From: Geomicrobium halophilum | Lineage (GTDB): Bacteria > Bacillota > Bacilli > Bacillales > Marinococcaceae | Direction: 5' to 3' | DNA: 64,000 nt | NCBI RefSeq assembly: GCF_014207655.1 | Contig: NZ_JACHHJ010000002.1 | Coordinates: 218,185-282,184 of the forward strand | In this document: piece after piece, positions 17,812-25,916 of the stretch | How the letters are laid out: each line of letters begins with the position of its first letter | Position numbering within the stretch: the first letter of the stretch is position 1 | Program-made: the position numbers and the translations under genes | Notes under the pieces: generated by a model | What the model was told of the DNA's origin: nothing | Seen by the model: the letters and a program-made list of their open reading frames with translations, nothing else | Database searches by the model: none

Positions 17812-18828
17812 ATGAAAGTATTGGTGACCGGAACAGCAGGATTTGTAGGCATGCACTTTGCCAAGAGGCTCTTAAGTGACGGATATGATGTTGTAGGTGT
17901 AGACAACCTTAACGATTACTATGATGTGCAATTGAAGAAAGATCGTGTTGACGGATTAAAGAATGAGGAACATTTTCGCTTTGTCGAGGGCGATTTGGCG
18001 GATCGTGATTTTTTACAGGAATTATTTTCGAAAGAGAATTTTACGCATGTCATAAATCTTGCTGCCCAGGCTGGTGTTCGCTATAGTCTGGAAAATCCTC
18101 ATGCGTATGTCGATGCGAACCTTGTCGGCTTCACGAATATTCTGGAAGCCTGTCGTCACAATGAGATTGAACACCTGATCTATGCTTCATCTAGTTCAGT
18201 GTATGGCGCGAATAAGAAAATGCCGTTCTCCACATCTGATGAAGTCAATCATCCTGTCAGTCTATATGCGGCCACGAAGAAAGCCAATGAATTACTCGCC
18301 CATTCTTACAGCCACCTGTATAATCTCCCTACGACAGGGCTGCGCTTTTTCACCGTATATGGACCATGGGGACGTCCAGATATGGCTTATTTTTCTTTTA
18401 CGAAAAACATCATGGAAGGTAACCCCATCAAGGTATTCAATAACGGCGAGATGATGCGTGATTTTACATATATTGATGACATTGTTGAAGGAATGGTTCG
18501 CCTGCTCGATCATCAACCAGTGGGAAATCCGAATTACGAAGATGCAAGCGAGAGCCATGCTCCTTACAAAGTCTATAACATCGGTAACAATCAACCGGTG
18601 AAACTCATGGACTTCATTCGTACGATTGAAAAGCACCTCGGGAAAGAAGCAAATATGGAATTCTTGCCGATGCAGCCTGGCGATGTCGAAGCCACGTACG
18701 CGGACATTGATGATTTGCAGAATGCGATTGGATTCAGCCCAAGCACGAGTATAGATGAAGGTATTGAGCAGTTTGTGGCATGGTATAAGGCGTATTATGG
18801 TAGTGGAGTTGAGATGGGGGGAGTTTAA
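17812..18828 (+). CDS. UDP-glucuronate 4-epimerase-like NAD-dependent epimerase
   Basis: This 338-aa extended SDR protein has [17 protein letters not shown] for NAD binding, [28 protein letters not shown] and the catalytic [15 protein letters not shown] (Tyr-x3-Lys). [20 protein letters not shown] is the signature of the CapI/LspL UDP-GlcA 4-epimerase group, which makes UDP-galacturonate. A UDP-HexNAc substrate is also possible given the dehydrogenase at 10025. It follows the priming transferase by 14 bp with AAGGAGG and appears to be the last gene of the locus. Its base composition is less AT-rich than the central genes. Confidence 0.9.
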   Translation: MKVLVTGTAGFVGMHFAKRLLSDGYDVVGVDNLNDYYDVQLKKDRVDGLKNEEHFRFVEGDLADRDFLQELFSKENFTHVINLAAQAGVRYSLENPHAYVDANLVGFTNILEACRHNEIEHLIYASSSSVYGANKKMPFSTSDEVNHPVSLYAATKKANELLAHSYSHLYNLPTTGLRFFTVYGPWGRPDMAYFSFTKNIMEGNPIKVFNNGEMMRDFTYIDDIVEGMVRLLDHQPVGNPNYEDASESHAPYKVYNIGNNQPVKLMDFIRTIEKHLGKEANMEFLPMQPGDVEATYADIDDLQNAIGFSPSTSIDEGIEQFVAWYKAYYGSGVEMGGV

Positions 18829-19282
18829 TCACCACCTCCTCGTCGCCGGTGTGGGGTGTGGGGCAATTGGAAGTACTTGACCAGCGCGTTTGCGTCGGCA
18901 AAGGATATGTTGTTTGTTCTGCCTATACGATTTATCCGCCTGCATCTCCATCTACACTCTACATTGATGCTTTTGCTTTGTATTGTCGGGTGTAAATGTA
19001 AGTATACAAGAGGAGAAAGGGTCCTCTACCCAGCAACGTATATAAGGTAAATTTCTTACTTAAGGAAAATAAAATAAACAACAAAGTGAGAACAAATTGG
19101 TAGGAGAAAATCCGTTCCGATCAGTGGCTATTGGTGGACATCTGCAATACCTATGGAGTGCCTGTACATTGATGCAGAGGAGTTAAGGAGTGAATATCGT
19201 GCACATATAATCATCTCCCTCTCCCTCTTTGTAATTAAATATTTGCTCCGGCTTGAGCAAATCGAAAGGAATGATAGTTTAG
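18829..19282. other. Intergenic region between polysaccharide locus and TIR module
   Basis: In these 454 bases I see no gene with convincing homology. A short open frame at 18856-19050 has no ribosome site and reads as low-complexity sequence. The tail should contain the promoter of the module beginning at 19283, but no clear -35/-10 pair stands out. Confidence 0.4.
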
Positions 19283-20023
19283 ATGAAAAAATTGTTTGTT
19301 GCGATAGTAGTAATACTAATTATATCTGCGTTTATGGTTCCAGTTTTTATTCCTGAAGAACTACCATATTTAACAAACTTACAGTTGGTCTTGTCTGCTT
19401 TAATAACTTTATTTCTACCTTTTACTCTGCTGTCTCTTATTTTTGCTGCTTGGGTAACGAAACACCTGTATATTCAATTGGAGCGAATGAACATCGGTGG
19501 AATTAACTTATTGTTCCGGAAACCTGATAAGCTTTTTCTGGATAGTGCGAAAGCCTTTTTAGAGACAAAAAGAACCCTCTATAAAATCAATGGTGAATTA
19601 GATAATTTTAATGAGACATTAGATTCCTATTTTTCCACTTATCAGTTTTTTAAAAATGAAATGTCAATACTTGATACTACTAAGGAAGACCAAAAAAAAT
19701 TATATGAACTTAGTTCAAAAATAATAAGGTACCTTAATGAATTTTTGACTTTAAACCAAAATAATTATCGTCGATGGTATCAAAAAACAATTGAAGAGAA
19801 CCGAGTATTAATTAAGGGTGAGAATGAAGAAAAGGATACAGGAACAAAGGCGCATATGATGAGGATTGGGGAATTGCAAAAATACTACTATGACTACAAT
19901 CAAATCTTGAAAGGATTTAAAGATATAAATACTTTTTTCAAACAAGAAGTAAATCAAACTATTAAAGTTGACATTAATAAATGGGAGAGTGATTATATTG
20001 GTGAAACACAAAACTTTCATTAG
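19283..20023 (+). CDS. Two-TM protein with cytoplasmic helical domain, partner of TIR protein
   Basis: This 246-aa protein has a hydrophobic segment at about 3-22, a second at about 33-62, then about 180 residues that look helical and charged (FLETKRTLYKINGELDNFNE, LSSKIIRYLNEFLTLNQNN). I recognise no enzymatic motif. The 3' end overlaps the downstream ThsB-like TIR gene, so the two are probably translated together. The architecture, a small membrane anchor plus sensor-like coil, resembles pore-forming effectors of defence modules, but this is inference. AAAGGA lies upstream of the ATG at somewhat long spacing. The pair is AT-rich, unlike the genes on its right. Confidence 0.65.
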   Translation: MKKLFVAIVVILIISAFMVPVFIPEELPYLTNLQLVLSALITLFLPFTLLSLIFAAWVTKHLYIQLERMNIGGINLLFRKPDKLFLDSAKAFLETKRTLYKINGELDNFNETLDSYFSTYQFFKNEMSILDTTKEDQKKLYELSSKIIRYLNEFLTLNQNNYRRWYQKTIEENRVLIKGENEEKDTGTKAHMMRIGELQKYYYDYNQILKGFKDINTFFKQEVNQTIKVDINKWESDYIGETQNFH

Positions 20024-20651
20024 TTATCATCATAAAAATGAACAAGAGGAAAAAGATCAAATTGTTAATTTATTTAGTGGAGAAGATTTTATAGATTCAT
20101 CAGTACATGATGGGGATATTGATACCGACTTATCAGAAGAATCTATAATGAGAATTATTCGTGATGACTATTTAAAAGATTCTACCGTTACGTTAGTAAT
20201 TATAGGTGAAGAAACAGCAAAAAGGGCCTTTATCAATTCAGAAATCCAGGCATCACTTTGGGGAAGTAATCCAAATGGTTTATTGGCTGTTGTTACTGAT
20301 GAACTCTATAACAAAATATTTAGTGAAGGAATTTGCAGTGGATTGAACTGTAATCATAATGTTAGGGTACCTCAAAATCATAGTTATTATTTGCCCGAAT
20401 TAGTTTACAAGAATCGAGATATAAATAGAAATGAGGACTTTGATTCATCACCATGTCATCATAACGATTATAAAGTGTATTGTGGTTTGACAAGCTTCTC
20501 AACTTTTATGGAAGATTCTGATCAGTATATAAATGCTGCTTTTGATAAAAGGGATGAACTAAATTATAAAATAGCAAAAAAACTATCGAGTAATACACCA
20601 AAGATACAAAGAAATTCACTTAGTTCTCTTTCTGATTCATTATTCAGGTAA
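20001..20651 (+). CDS. ThsB-like TIR domain protein (MTH538/DUF1863 type)
   Basis: This protein of about 216 aa opens with KHKTFISYHHKNEQEEKD, then has FIDSSVHDGDIDTDLSEESI, MRIIRDDYLKDSTVTLVIIG and RAFINSEIQASL, the pattern of the TIR-like fold found in ThsB of Thoeris defence. ThsB proteins make an NAD-derived signal after phage sensing. GGGAGAG lies before both TTG 19998 and GTG 20001; an earlier TTG at 19968 is unlikely. The gene overlaps the two-TM gene by 23 bp. No Sir2- or SLOG-type ThsA is in the neighbourhood. A Cys/His-rich stretch (CSGLNCNHN, CHHNDYKVYC) lies in the C-terminal half. Confidence 0.8.
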   Translation: MKHKTFISYHHKNEQEEKDQIVNLFSGEDFIDSSVHDGDIDTDLSEESIMRIIRDDYLKDSTVTLVIIGEETAKRAFINSEIQASLWGSNPNGLLAVVTDELYNKIFSEGICSGLNCNHNVRVPQNHSYYLPELVYKNRDINRNEDFDSSPCHHNDYKVYCGLTSFSTFMEDSDQYINAAFDKRDELNYKIAKKLSSNTPKIQRNSLSSLSDSLFR

Positions 20652-20999
20652 AACCCAGATGTTTATGGCTTACATTCCGCTATGGAACTCCATATGGCTT
20701 ATGCAACCCATGCAAGTACACAATAGAAGGAGGTAATGGGGAGAAGAGTCCCTAATCCTATAACGAAAGAAAAATAGGCGTACTATTAAATAGAAGCTGC
20801 TGAAAAAGCGTGAAACGTTTGCCATGTAGGCATTCAATGCTATTGTATCCGTTGTTAAGTGCAAGAGTTATGCCCATATATTGCTTTAAAACCTTGCACA
20901 TTGATATTGATCACGATCAAACGTTTGCTAAACGGTTTGATTTTGGCGTCTGTGAGCTGTTATAACTGTATGAAACATTATCATTTTGTGGTGAGTTGT
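20652..20999. other. Intergenic region downstream of the TIR gene
   Basis: These 348 bases contain no credible gene. A segment around 20801-20830 with GCTGCTGAAAAAGCG and later GCACATTGATATTGATCACG looks like worn insertion-sequence or duplicated DNA, but I cannot name it. Confidence 0.3.
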
Positions 21000-21542
21000 T
21001 CAGCAATCCCTAAATTCTCTGTCGGTATTTTGCTTAGAATACTGCTTTCTCAGTTTCTTGAGTGCATTTTTTCTCCAGCCTTTAACGGTTTCGTTGGAGA
21101 CGTTGTATTTAGCAGCGATCATGCGCGGGGCCTGATCGTGGATGGCATGTTCGACCACCCATAGCTGTTCACGACGGGTTAAGTAATCGAGGTAGGGAGC
21201 TAACGCCTCCATATCTGAGGTTCCCAAATATTCAAGGTAGGTATCTTGCAAAGACTCTAGCTCTGTTGAACAAACATGGCGATCTTGATGTCTAACATCT
21301 TTTCTCAACATCGTCATCATTTCGCCCCTGACGCGTATAAACGCGTAGGAAGAGAAGGATCCTTTCACTTCATCATAATCTCTGTATGCATACCAAAGAC
21401 CGAGATAACCAGCCTGTAGAAAATCCTCGTGATTACTATGAATACGGAGTCGACGAATCATCCCCCGAACCAACGGCGTATAGTCATGATAAATTTGCTC
21501 GAATCCAGCAGGATCAGTAGATTGTGACTGAAAAATGCTCAT
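21000..21542 (-). CDS. Sigma-70 family RNA polymerase sigma factor
   Basis: This protein of about 180 aa has a region 2 (FLQAGYLGLWYAYRDYDEVK, SSYAFIRVRGEMMTMLRK) and a region 4 helix-turn-helix (MIAAKYNVSNETVKGWRKNAL), the two domains of a small alternative sigma factor. Region 3 is short. ATG 21542 follows GGAAGGA at good spacing; an upstream in-frame ATG at 21572 would overlap it. No anti-sigma factor gene is adjacent, so its control and regulon are unclear. It stands alone between the TIR module and an acetyltransferase gene. Confidence 0.85.
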   Translation of the reverse strand: MSIFQSQSTDPAGFEQIYHDYTPLVRGMIRRLRIHSNHEDFLQAGYLGLWYAYRDYDEVKGSFSSYAFIRVRGEMMTMLRKDVRHQDRHVCSTELESLQDTYLEYLGTSDMEALAPYLDYLTRREQLWVVEHAIHDQAPRMIAAKYNVSNETVKGWRKNALKKLRKQYSKQNTDREFRDC

Positions 21543-21930
21543 TGATGTTCCTTCCGGAACAGCGCTGTTCAAAATTTTTACCCAAGGTACTTATAATATA
21601 GCAATAACTAGGAAAAAAGGGGGTATTTGAAAGAAAATTATAATAAAAAATTATCTTTAAATAGAGTCTTATCGATTAAATTGTATTAATACTAGTACTT
21701 ATGAACCTGGCTGAACTGGCAGAATGTTATGGATAACAAATTTTTGGCAATAGTCAAGTTTGGTGATTTTGGGAAAATAGACCATTAGAGTGACGCCAGT
21801 TATCAACGTCATCACCATTTTACTGGTTTTGTTAGCAGCGGTACCGGCGTTTCCATCTGTGCTTGCAATACAAGACTTCATCAAAAATACGACGACTTAT
21901 TGGTTAGTGATTCTAGGTTTGGAGAGAGAT

Positions 21931-21965
21931 AAAGGAGCTGTTCGGACGTCGCAGCTCCTTTTTAA
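21931..21965 (+). terminator. Rho-independent terminator
   Basis: AAGGAGCTG and CAGCTCCTT form a strong stem around an 11-base loop, followed by TTTTT on the plus strand. No clear plus-strand gene precedes it. The reverse strand has a weaker T-run, so its main user is uncertain. Confidence 0.7.
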
Positions 21966-22024
21966 TTTATCGATGGAATGGTTGATAAAATGGTATACTT
22001 TCGACTGATTAACCCCGCGTGGTG

Positions 22025-22921
22025 TTACTTCACTGAGTCTTCCCGGTTCATCCCATAAAGAAGCCAGGGGGAGGGGAGCGTAAATGAATGATCTTCTGGG
22101 AGGAGGTTCACTTCTTCTCTTGTTAGATCAATCCATATGTAGGTGTCGCTTCGCGTTTGCGCTTGCAATGTGCGGTATGCAGCGGAAACGGTTTCCCATA
22201 AGCCATTTTGGGTCCAAAGGTCACTCCATGGGTAGACAACATGCAAGTAATGATATTTTTTCTGATCGGTTTTTGCAATGAAGAATCGCGTCTGGGTTTG
22301 ATTTTCATAAAAAGACCAGCTTTGTAAATGTTCGTCTGAAAATAATGATGGAGAAGCAGGAAAAGGATAATAGCATTCCAAAGGGAAAATCGCAGAAGGC
22401 CGGATATATGTCTTTTCTATCCATTCTCGCTTTCTTTGTAAATCATGGATTGGCTTCCAAGGTTCACCGCCTGAATGTAAGGCAGTCACATTGTTGGTCG
22501 TGGCATTAAATAATGTGGCCTGAGGCTTTAAACTGAGTTTTTCAAGCACGCGCCGCGCAGGGGTGTTATGTTCTTGCGTGTTCGCTCCAACCCATTGAAT
22601 GTCCGGATGCTCAAGCGCCTTTCTGATCACGAAAGTCATGAGCTTTGTGGAAAGATGTCGTCCTTGAAACGATTGGTCACTCCGAAGCCTTCCTAGCATG
22701 GCGTAGTGGTTTGCAAAAATAGTATAGCCACCTGTACTTACGAGTTGACCATCTACAAATAAACCATACAATCTATGATTCCCCGTGACTAAATGATCAA
22801 ATATATCGAGGATGTAGTCATCTTCGATCCCTGTATCCATGTTTTCAAATCGTGGTAAATCCTCAACGTGTAGTTGACGAATCAAAAGGCTCACCCCCCT
22901 ATTTTCACTATCTGCGCTCAT
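22025..22921 (-). CDS. GNAT-family N-acetyltransferase
   Basis: This 298-aa protein carries an N-terminal GNAT domain: LLIRQLHVEDLPRFENM, a central GLFVDGQLVSTGGYTIF strand and the acetyl-CoA loop RLRSDQSFQGRHLSTKLMT. WVGANTQEHNTPARRVLEKL follows. The remaining half (about 160-298) is a less familiar domain. The substrate is unknown. The ATG at 22921 has no strong ribosome site. TTG 22886, after GGGGGTGAG, gives LIRQLHVEDL and is a plausible alternative start. Confidence 0.8.
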   Translation of the reverse strand: MSADSENRGVSLLIRQLHVEDLPRFENMDTGIEDDYILDIFDHLVTGNHRLYGLFVDGQLVSTGGYTIFANHYAMLGRLRSDQSFQGRHLSTKLMTFVIRKALEHPDIQWVGANTQEHNTPARRVLEKLSLKPQATLFNATTNNVTALHSGGEPWKPIHDLQRKREWIEKTYIRPSAIFPLECYYPFPASPSLFSDEHLQSWSFYENQTQTRFFIAKTDQKKYHYLHVVYPWSDLWTQNGLWETVSAAYRTLQAQTRSDTYIWIDLTREEVNLLPEDHSFTLPSPWLLYGMNREDSVK

Positions 22922-23162
22922 TATATCTGGCGTTTAAGGGTGGAGCAAAAATTATGCGGTCACAGGCTGAAGAACATCTAACATTTTTTGAAAAAATGGT
23001 GTGAATAAGCGATATCGAATGTGAATAAGATGAAGAACGTTGCAGAATGATTGGTGATTTTGTTTATTTTTCACGATGGATATGAATGATTAAAACATGG
23101 TCATTTCTGTTCTGATTGGGGCGTTTGACGGGTTCGAAAAATGGAATGGAGGTTGACACCTG

Positions 23163-23487
23163 ATGTATTGTTCGAACTGCGGCAATGGAAGGTGAGAAGA
23201 AGTTTTGCTCTGATTGTGGTCATAATCTCAAGTCTGAGGCTCCGGTACGTAACCAAACAAGCACATCTCAACAGGATTCAGGTGATGGTAAGGTTTTTAT
23301 GGTGTTGGGTTGGGCATTCGCTGCAATGTCGCTCTTAATTATTCCGATTCTTTTTGGTGCCGCAGCAGTTATTATGGGCTATCTTTATAAAAAACATGAC
23401 GATCAACATGGCACAATTATTATGATTGCGAGTATCGGAACTGCCATTTTTGGTGTGTTATTAGGCGCGATCACGTATCCGTATTAA
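23163..23487 (+). pseudogene. Frameshifted zinc-ribbon membrane protein
   Basis: ATG 23163 opens MYCSNCGN, the first CxxC knuckle of a zinc ribbon, and then meets TGA. The second knuckle, EGEKKFCSDCGHNLKSE, continues in another frame from 23185 through two hydrophobic segments (VLGWAFAAMSLLIIPILFGA and IIMIASIGTAIFGVLLGAI). A one-base change between the knuckles separates the two parts. This family normally has both CxxC pairs in one frame. It could be a true pseudogene or a sequencing error. Confidence 0.75.
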
Positions 23488-23513
23488 GAAGATCGTGCCG
23501 TTAAGCGAATCGT

Positions 23514-23550
23514 AAAAGCACTTTTCTTGTGAAGAGTGCTTCTTATTTTT
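23514..23550 (+). terminator. Rho-independent terminator of the zinc-ribbon gene
   Basis: AAGCACT (23516-23522) pairs with AGTGCTT (23535-23541), extended by TTC/GAA, and is followed by CTTATTTTT. It lies 27 bp after the zinc-ribbon stop codon. Confidence 0.75.
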
Positions 23551-23630
23551 GCTTTTGGACAGCGAGCTAAATGATAGACTAACGATGATAGGTTAGTCTT
23601 TTTCTCATGAACTTATAAAGGATGGGATGA

Positions 23631-24515
23631 ATGGATAAAACGTTGAAATATATTTTGATATTTACTTTGGGTCTTACTATTGGGTTTGTTCTGAACTTTT
23701 TTATAAATCAAGATGTTAACGAAGGAGAAAGTCAACCTGATGCAAAACAGGATGAGGCGTCTCCCCAAAATGACGAAGTGGCAAACGTAGACCATGTCAT
23801 TGATTTACATGATCATATAGAAAAATTTGATCCGATGATCGAGGAACATCACAACCTTGCCGGTACAGGTCCATATCATCCAGAATTCGAATCGGATTTT
23901 GATCAGAACGTACACGACATCGCTGAAGAAATCGAGCAGGGGAGAATGGTCGATGAAGCATTCCCTGCAACGACTAACGCAGAAGTTGAAGAAATCAGAT
24001 CCGTTTATCACCGTGTATTAGATGAGTTTGAAAAATATGCGGCTATTGGCGAAACAGAGGAATTAGAGGTATTAATGTTCGCCGACTTGAGTTCTCATAT
24101 CGATATCACCGAACGACATAAAAAAACCTTTTACAACATTGCTGAGGAATACATTCTCGGAGAAATCGAAGAAGATGATGCACGGGAAACTGACGACGGG
24201 GAAACGGAATTACAAGTGGAAACCGATCCTTATCGGATCGCTTATGATGCTTCCAAAGAGGGAGTTGAACTTTTTTATTCAGAAATAAGCGATAGCGTGA
24301 CCTTCGACCATCCGGCGCTTCCTGAAATTGATATTGAACAGGAGCCTAATGGTGATTTTATTGTTGATTCCTATGTGGTTATAACATACCACGAGGATGG
24401 GAGGACATCCGAAGTGGCGTATGAAATGACGATTTCCGAGGAGTATGAATATATAGATATTTATGCGCCTAAAGCTAATGGCTATTTTCCGTTGAGTGGA
24501 CAGTATGTTCCCTAG
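23631..24515 (+). CDS. Membrane-anchored acidic extracytoplasmic protein, unknown function
   Basis: This 294-aa protein has an N-terminal hydrophobic segment (YILIFTLGLTIGFVLNFFI, about residues 7-25) without a lipobox Cys, so it is probably an uncleaved anchor or signal. A very acidic exported region follows, with a mostly helical middle and a C-terminal part ending in strands (VVITYHEDGRTSEVAYEMTI, DIYAPKANGYFPLSGQYVP). I do not recognise a domain. The heavy Asp/Glu content fits a salt-adapted surface protein. ATG 23631 is near AAAGGATGGG. It stands alone, with debris genes downstream. Confidence 0.75.
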   Translation: MDKTLKYILIFTLGLTIGFVLNFFINQDVNEGESQPDAKQDEASPQNDEVANVDHVIDLHDHIEKFDPMIEEHHNLAGTGPYHPEFESDFDQNVHDIAEEIEQGRMVDEAFPATTNAEVEEIRSVYHRVLDEFEKYAAIGETEELEVLMFADLSSHIDITERHKKTFYNIAEEYILGEIEEDDARETDDGETELQVETDPYRIAYDASKEGVELFYSEISDSVTFDHPALPEIDIEQEPNGDFIVDSYVVITYHEDGRTSEVAYEMTISEEYEYIDIYAPKANGYFPLSGQYVP

Positions 24516-24679
24516 GTGTGAATGGGGCTCTCTTACACCCCCTCTTTACTCTAATATAAAGAGTTGAACTTGCAGCATAGGCGCTCTTTCTCATACATTG
24601 AAGATACGATAGGGGAAATGCATTGGTGGCTTCTTTTAAGCAACCACATAGAAGCGTGGAAAAAGAGAGAAAAAAAGCG

Positions 24680-24793
24680 ATGCCAAAACGAAACAATAAG
24701 ATCAATCTGGCTGAAAAAATGGAAAAGGTCGGACGTAACGAACCGTACCCCTGTGGAAGCGGAAAAAAACACAAAAAGTGTTGTAGTGATTAA
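24680..24793 (+). CDS. 37-residue SEC-C motif microprotein
   Basis: A 37-codon frame begins MPKRNNKINLAEKMEKV and ends with GRNEPYPCGSGKKHKKCC, a full SEC-C zinc-binding motif (C-x-C-x8-C-C form) as found at the C-terminus of SecA and in many small proteins. The frame could extend only 9 codons further upstream before a stop. It may be a free zinc-binding microprotein or the surviving tail of a larger SEC-C protein. The ribosome site is poor (GAGAG). Confidence 0.6.
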   Translation: MPKRNNKINLAEKMEKVGRNEPYPCGSGKKHKKCCSD

Positions 24794-24839
24794 ATAAACG
24801 TTTGTTGAAAAGACAAGAAGCCAGGGAGGGTACTGTAAG

Positions 24840-25038
24840 ATGCGTAAACTAAATACATTTTCAATTACTGCAAGATGCGAGAAAAAAGGGCAATTCGGTG
24901 TTGCAGTGTCAACAAGGGTTCCTGCAGTTGGAAGCATTTGTCCTTTTGTTAAAGCCGGCGTTGGCGCTATCGCAACACAGTCATTTGTCAATCCTTATAT
25001 CGGAATAAATGGGTTGAAATATTTAGAAGAAGGAGGGA
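24840..25038 (+). pseudogene. N-terminal fragment of a DUF1028 (Ntn-hydrolase-like) protein
   Basis: ATG 24840 after GGGAGGG opens a frame reading FSITARCEKKGQFGVAVST, RVPAVGSICPFVKAGVGAIA and TQSFVNPYIG, the conserved start of DUF1028 proteins, which are normally 200 residues or more. Similarity ends near LKYLEEGG, where the sequence becomes the ribosome site and start of the SDR gene. About two thirds of the gene is missing, so it is a truncated remnant created by a deletion joining it to the SDR gene. Confidence 0.75.
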
Positions 25039-25044
25039 AATGCC

Positions 25045-25916
25045 ATGGATCCCAGAGAGATGCAGGTAGGAAGCACGCCTCGGCAGCACCAGGAAAAGCA
25101 GCCGGGCATTGAATCGAAGATGCAGCCAAGACCGCCGCAACCTTCGGATTACCAAGGGACGAATAAATTAAAAGGCAAAGCTTCCCTGATTACGGGAGGA
25201 GACAGCGGAATCGGTCGTGCTGTCGCCATTCTCTATGCCAAAGAAGGCGCTGATGTGGCCATTTCCTATTTGGATGAACATGGAGACGCGGAAGAAACGA
25301 AAAAATAGTGGAAGCAGAGGGTGTCAAGTGTTTACTGTTCCCAGGAGATATAAAGAATGACTCCCATTGCGAGGGGCTTGTCGAGAAGACAGTTCATGAG
25401 TTTGGAAAAATAAATATTCTCGTGAATTATGCCGTAATCCAATATGTGCGTGTCGATCTGCTTGATATTTCGTCCGCGCAGTTCGAAGAAGTCTTTCGGG
25501 TGAATTTCTTTTCACAATTTTATCTGACGAAAGCTGCAGTACGGCATATGCAAGCAGGTGATTCCATTATTGCCACTTCATCTATTAATGCTTACCGTGG
25601 TAATCTGATTTTTATGGATTATTCTGCAACGAAAAGCGCGCTCACCTCATTTATCCGCAGTATCGCTCAAAGCCTTTCCGGTAAAGGAATTAGTGCGAAT
25701 TCAGTAGCTCCCGGGCCGGGGCCGGTATGGACGCTATTAATCCCGTCTTCGTTTGACGAAGATGGCGTTGAGGATTTTGGTCAAGGCGGCTTAATCAACC
25801 GCCCCGGCCAACCATCGGAACACGCATGGCTATATGTAATGCTCGCCTCGGATGAGTCATCCTACATGAACGGTCAGGAGATTCATATTAACGGTGGTGA
25901 TTACACCTCGTCTTAA
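25045..25916 (+). pseudogene. Frameshifted short-chain dehydrogenase/reductase
   Basis: The first part (25045-25305) has the YhxC/YdaD-like SDR N-terminus with KGKASLITGGDSGIGRAVAI and reaches DAEETKK before TAG. The rest continues from GTG 25308 in another frame with VEAEGVKCLLFPGDI, the SSINAYRG and MDYSATKSALTSF active site and a normal C-terminus GQEIHINGGDYTSS. A missing A in the A-run 25300-25305 would explain the shift. LVNYAVIQ replaces the usual NNAA motif and the GP pair after NSVAP is duplicated, which argues for real decay. Its stop overlaps that of the convergent chromate transporter. Confidence 0.85.

Noticed and set aside
18856-19050. 64-codon frame after the epimerase
   Set aside because: No ribosome site and no recognisable similarity; probably chance.
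21790-22008. Small membrane protein gene starting at GTG 21790
   Set aside because: The frame runs through the terminator hairpin at 21931-21965 and lacks a convincing ribosome site. The hydrophobic N-terminal part could be a relic, but support is too thin.
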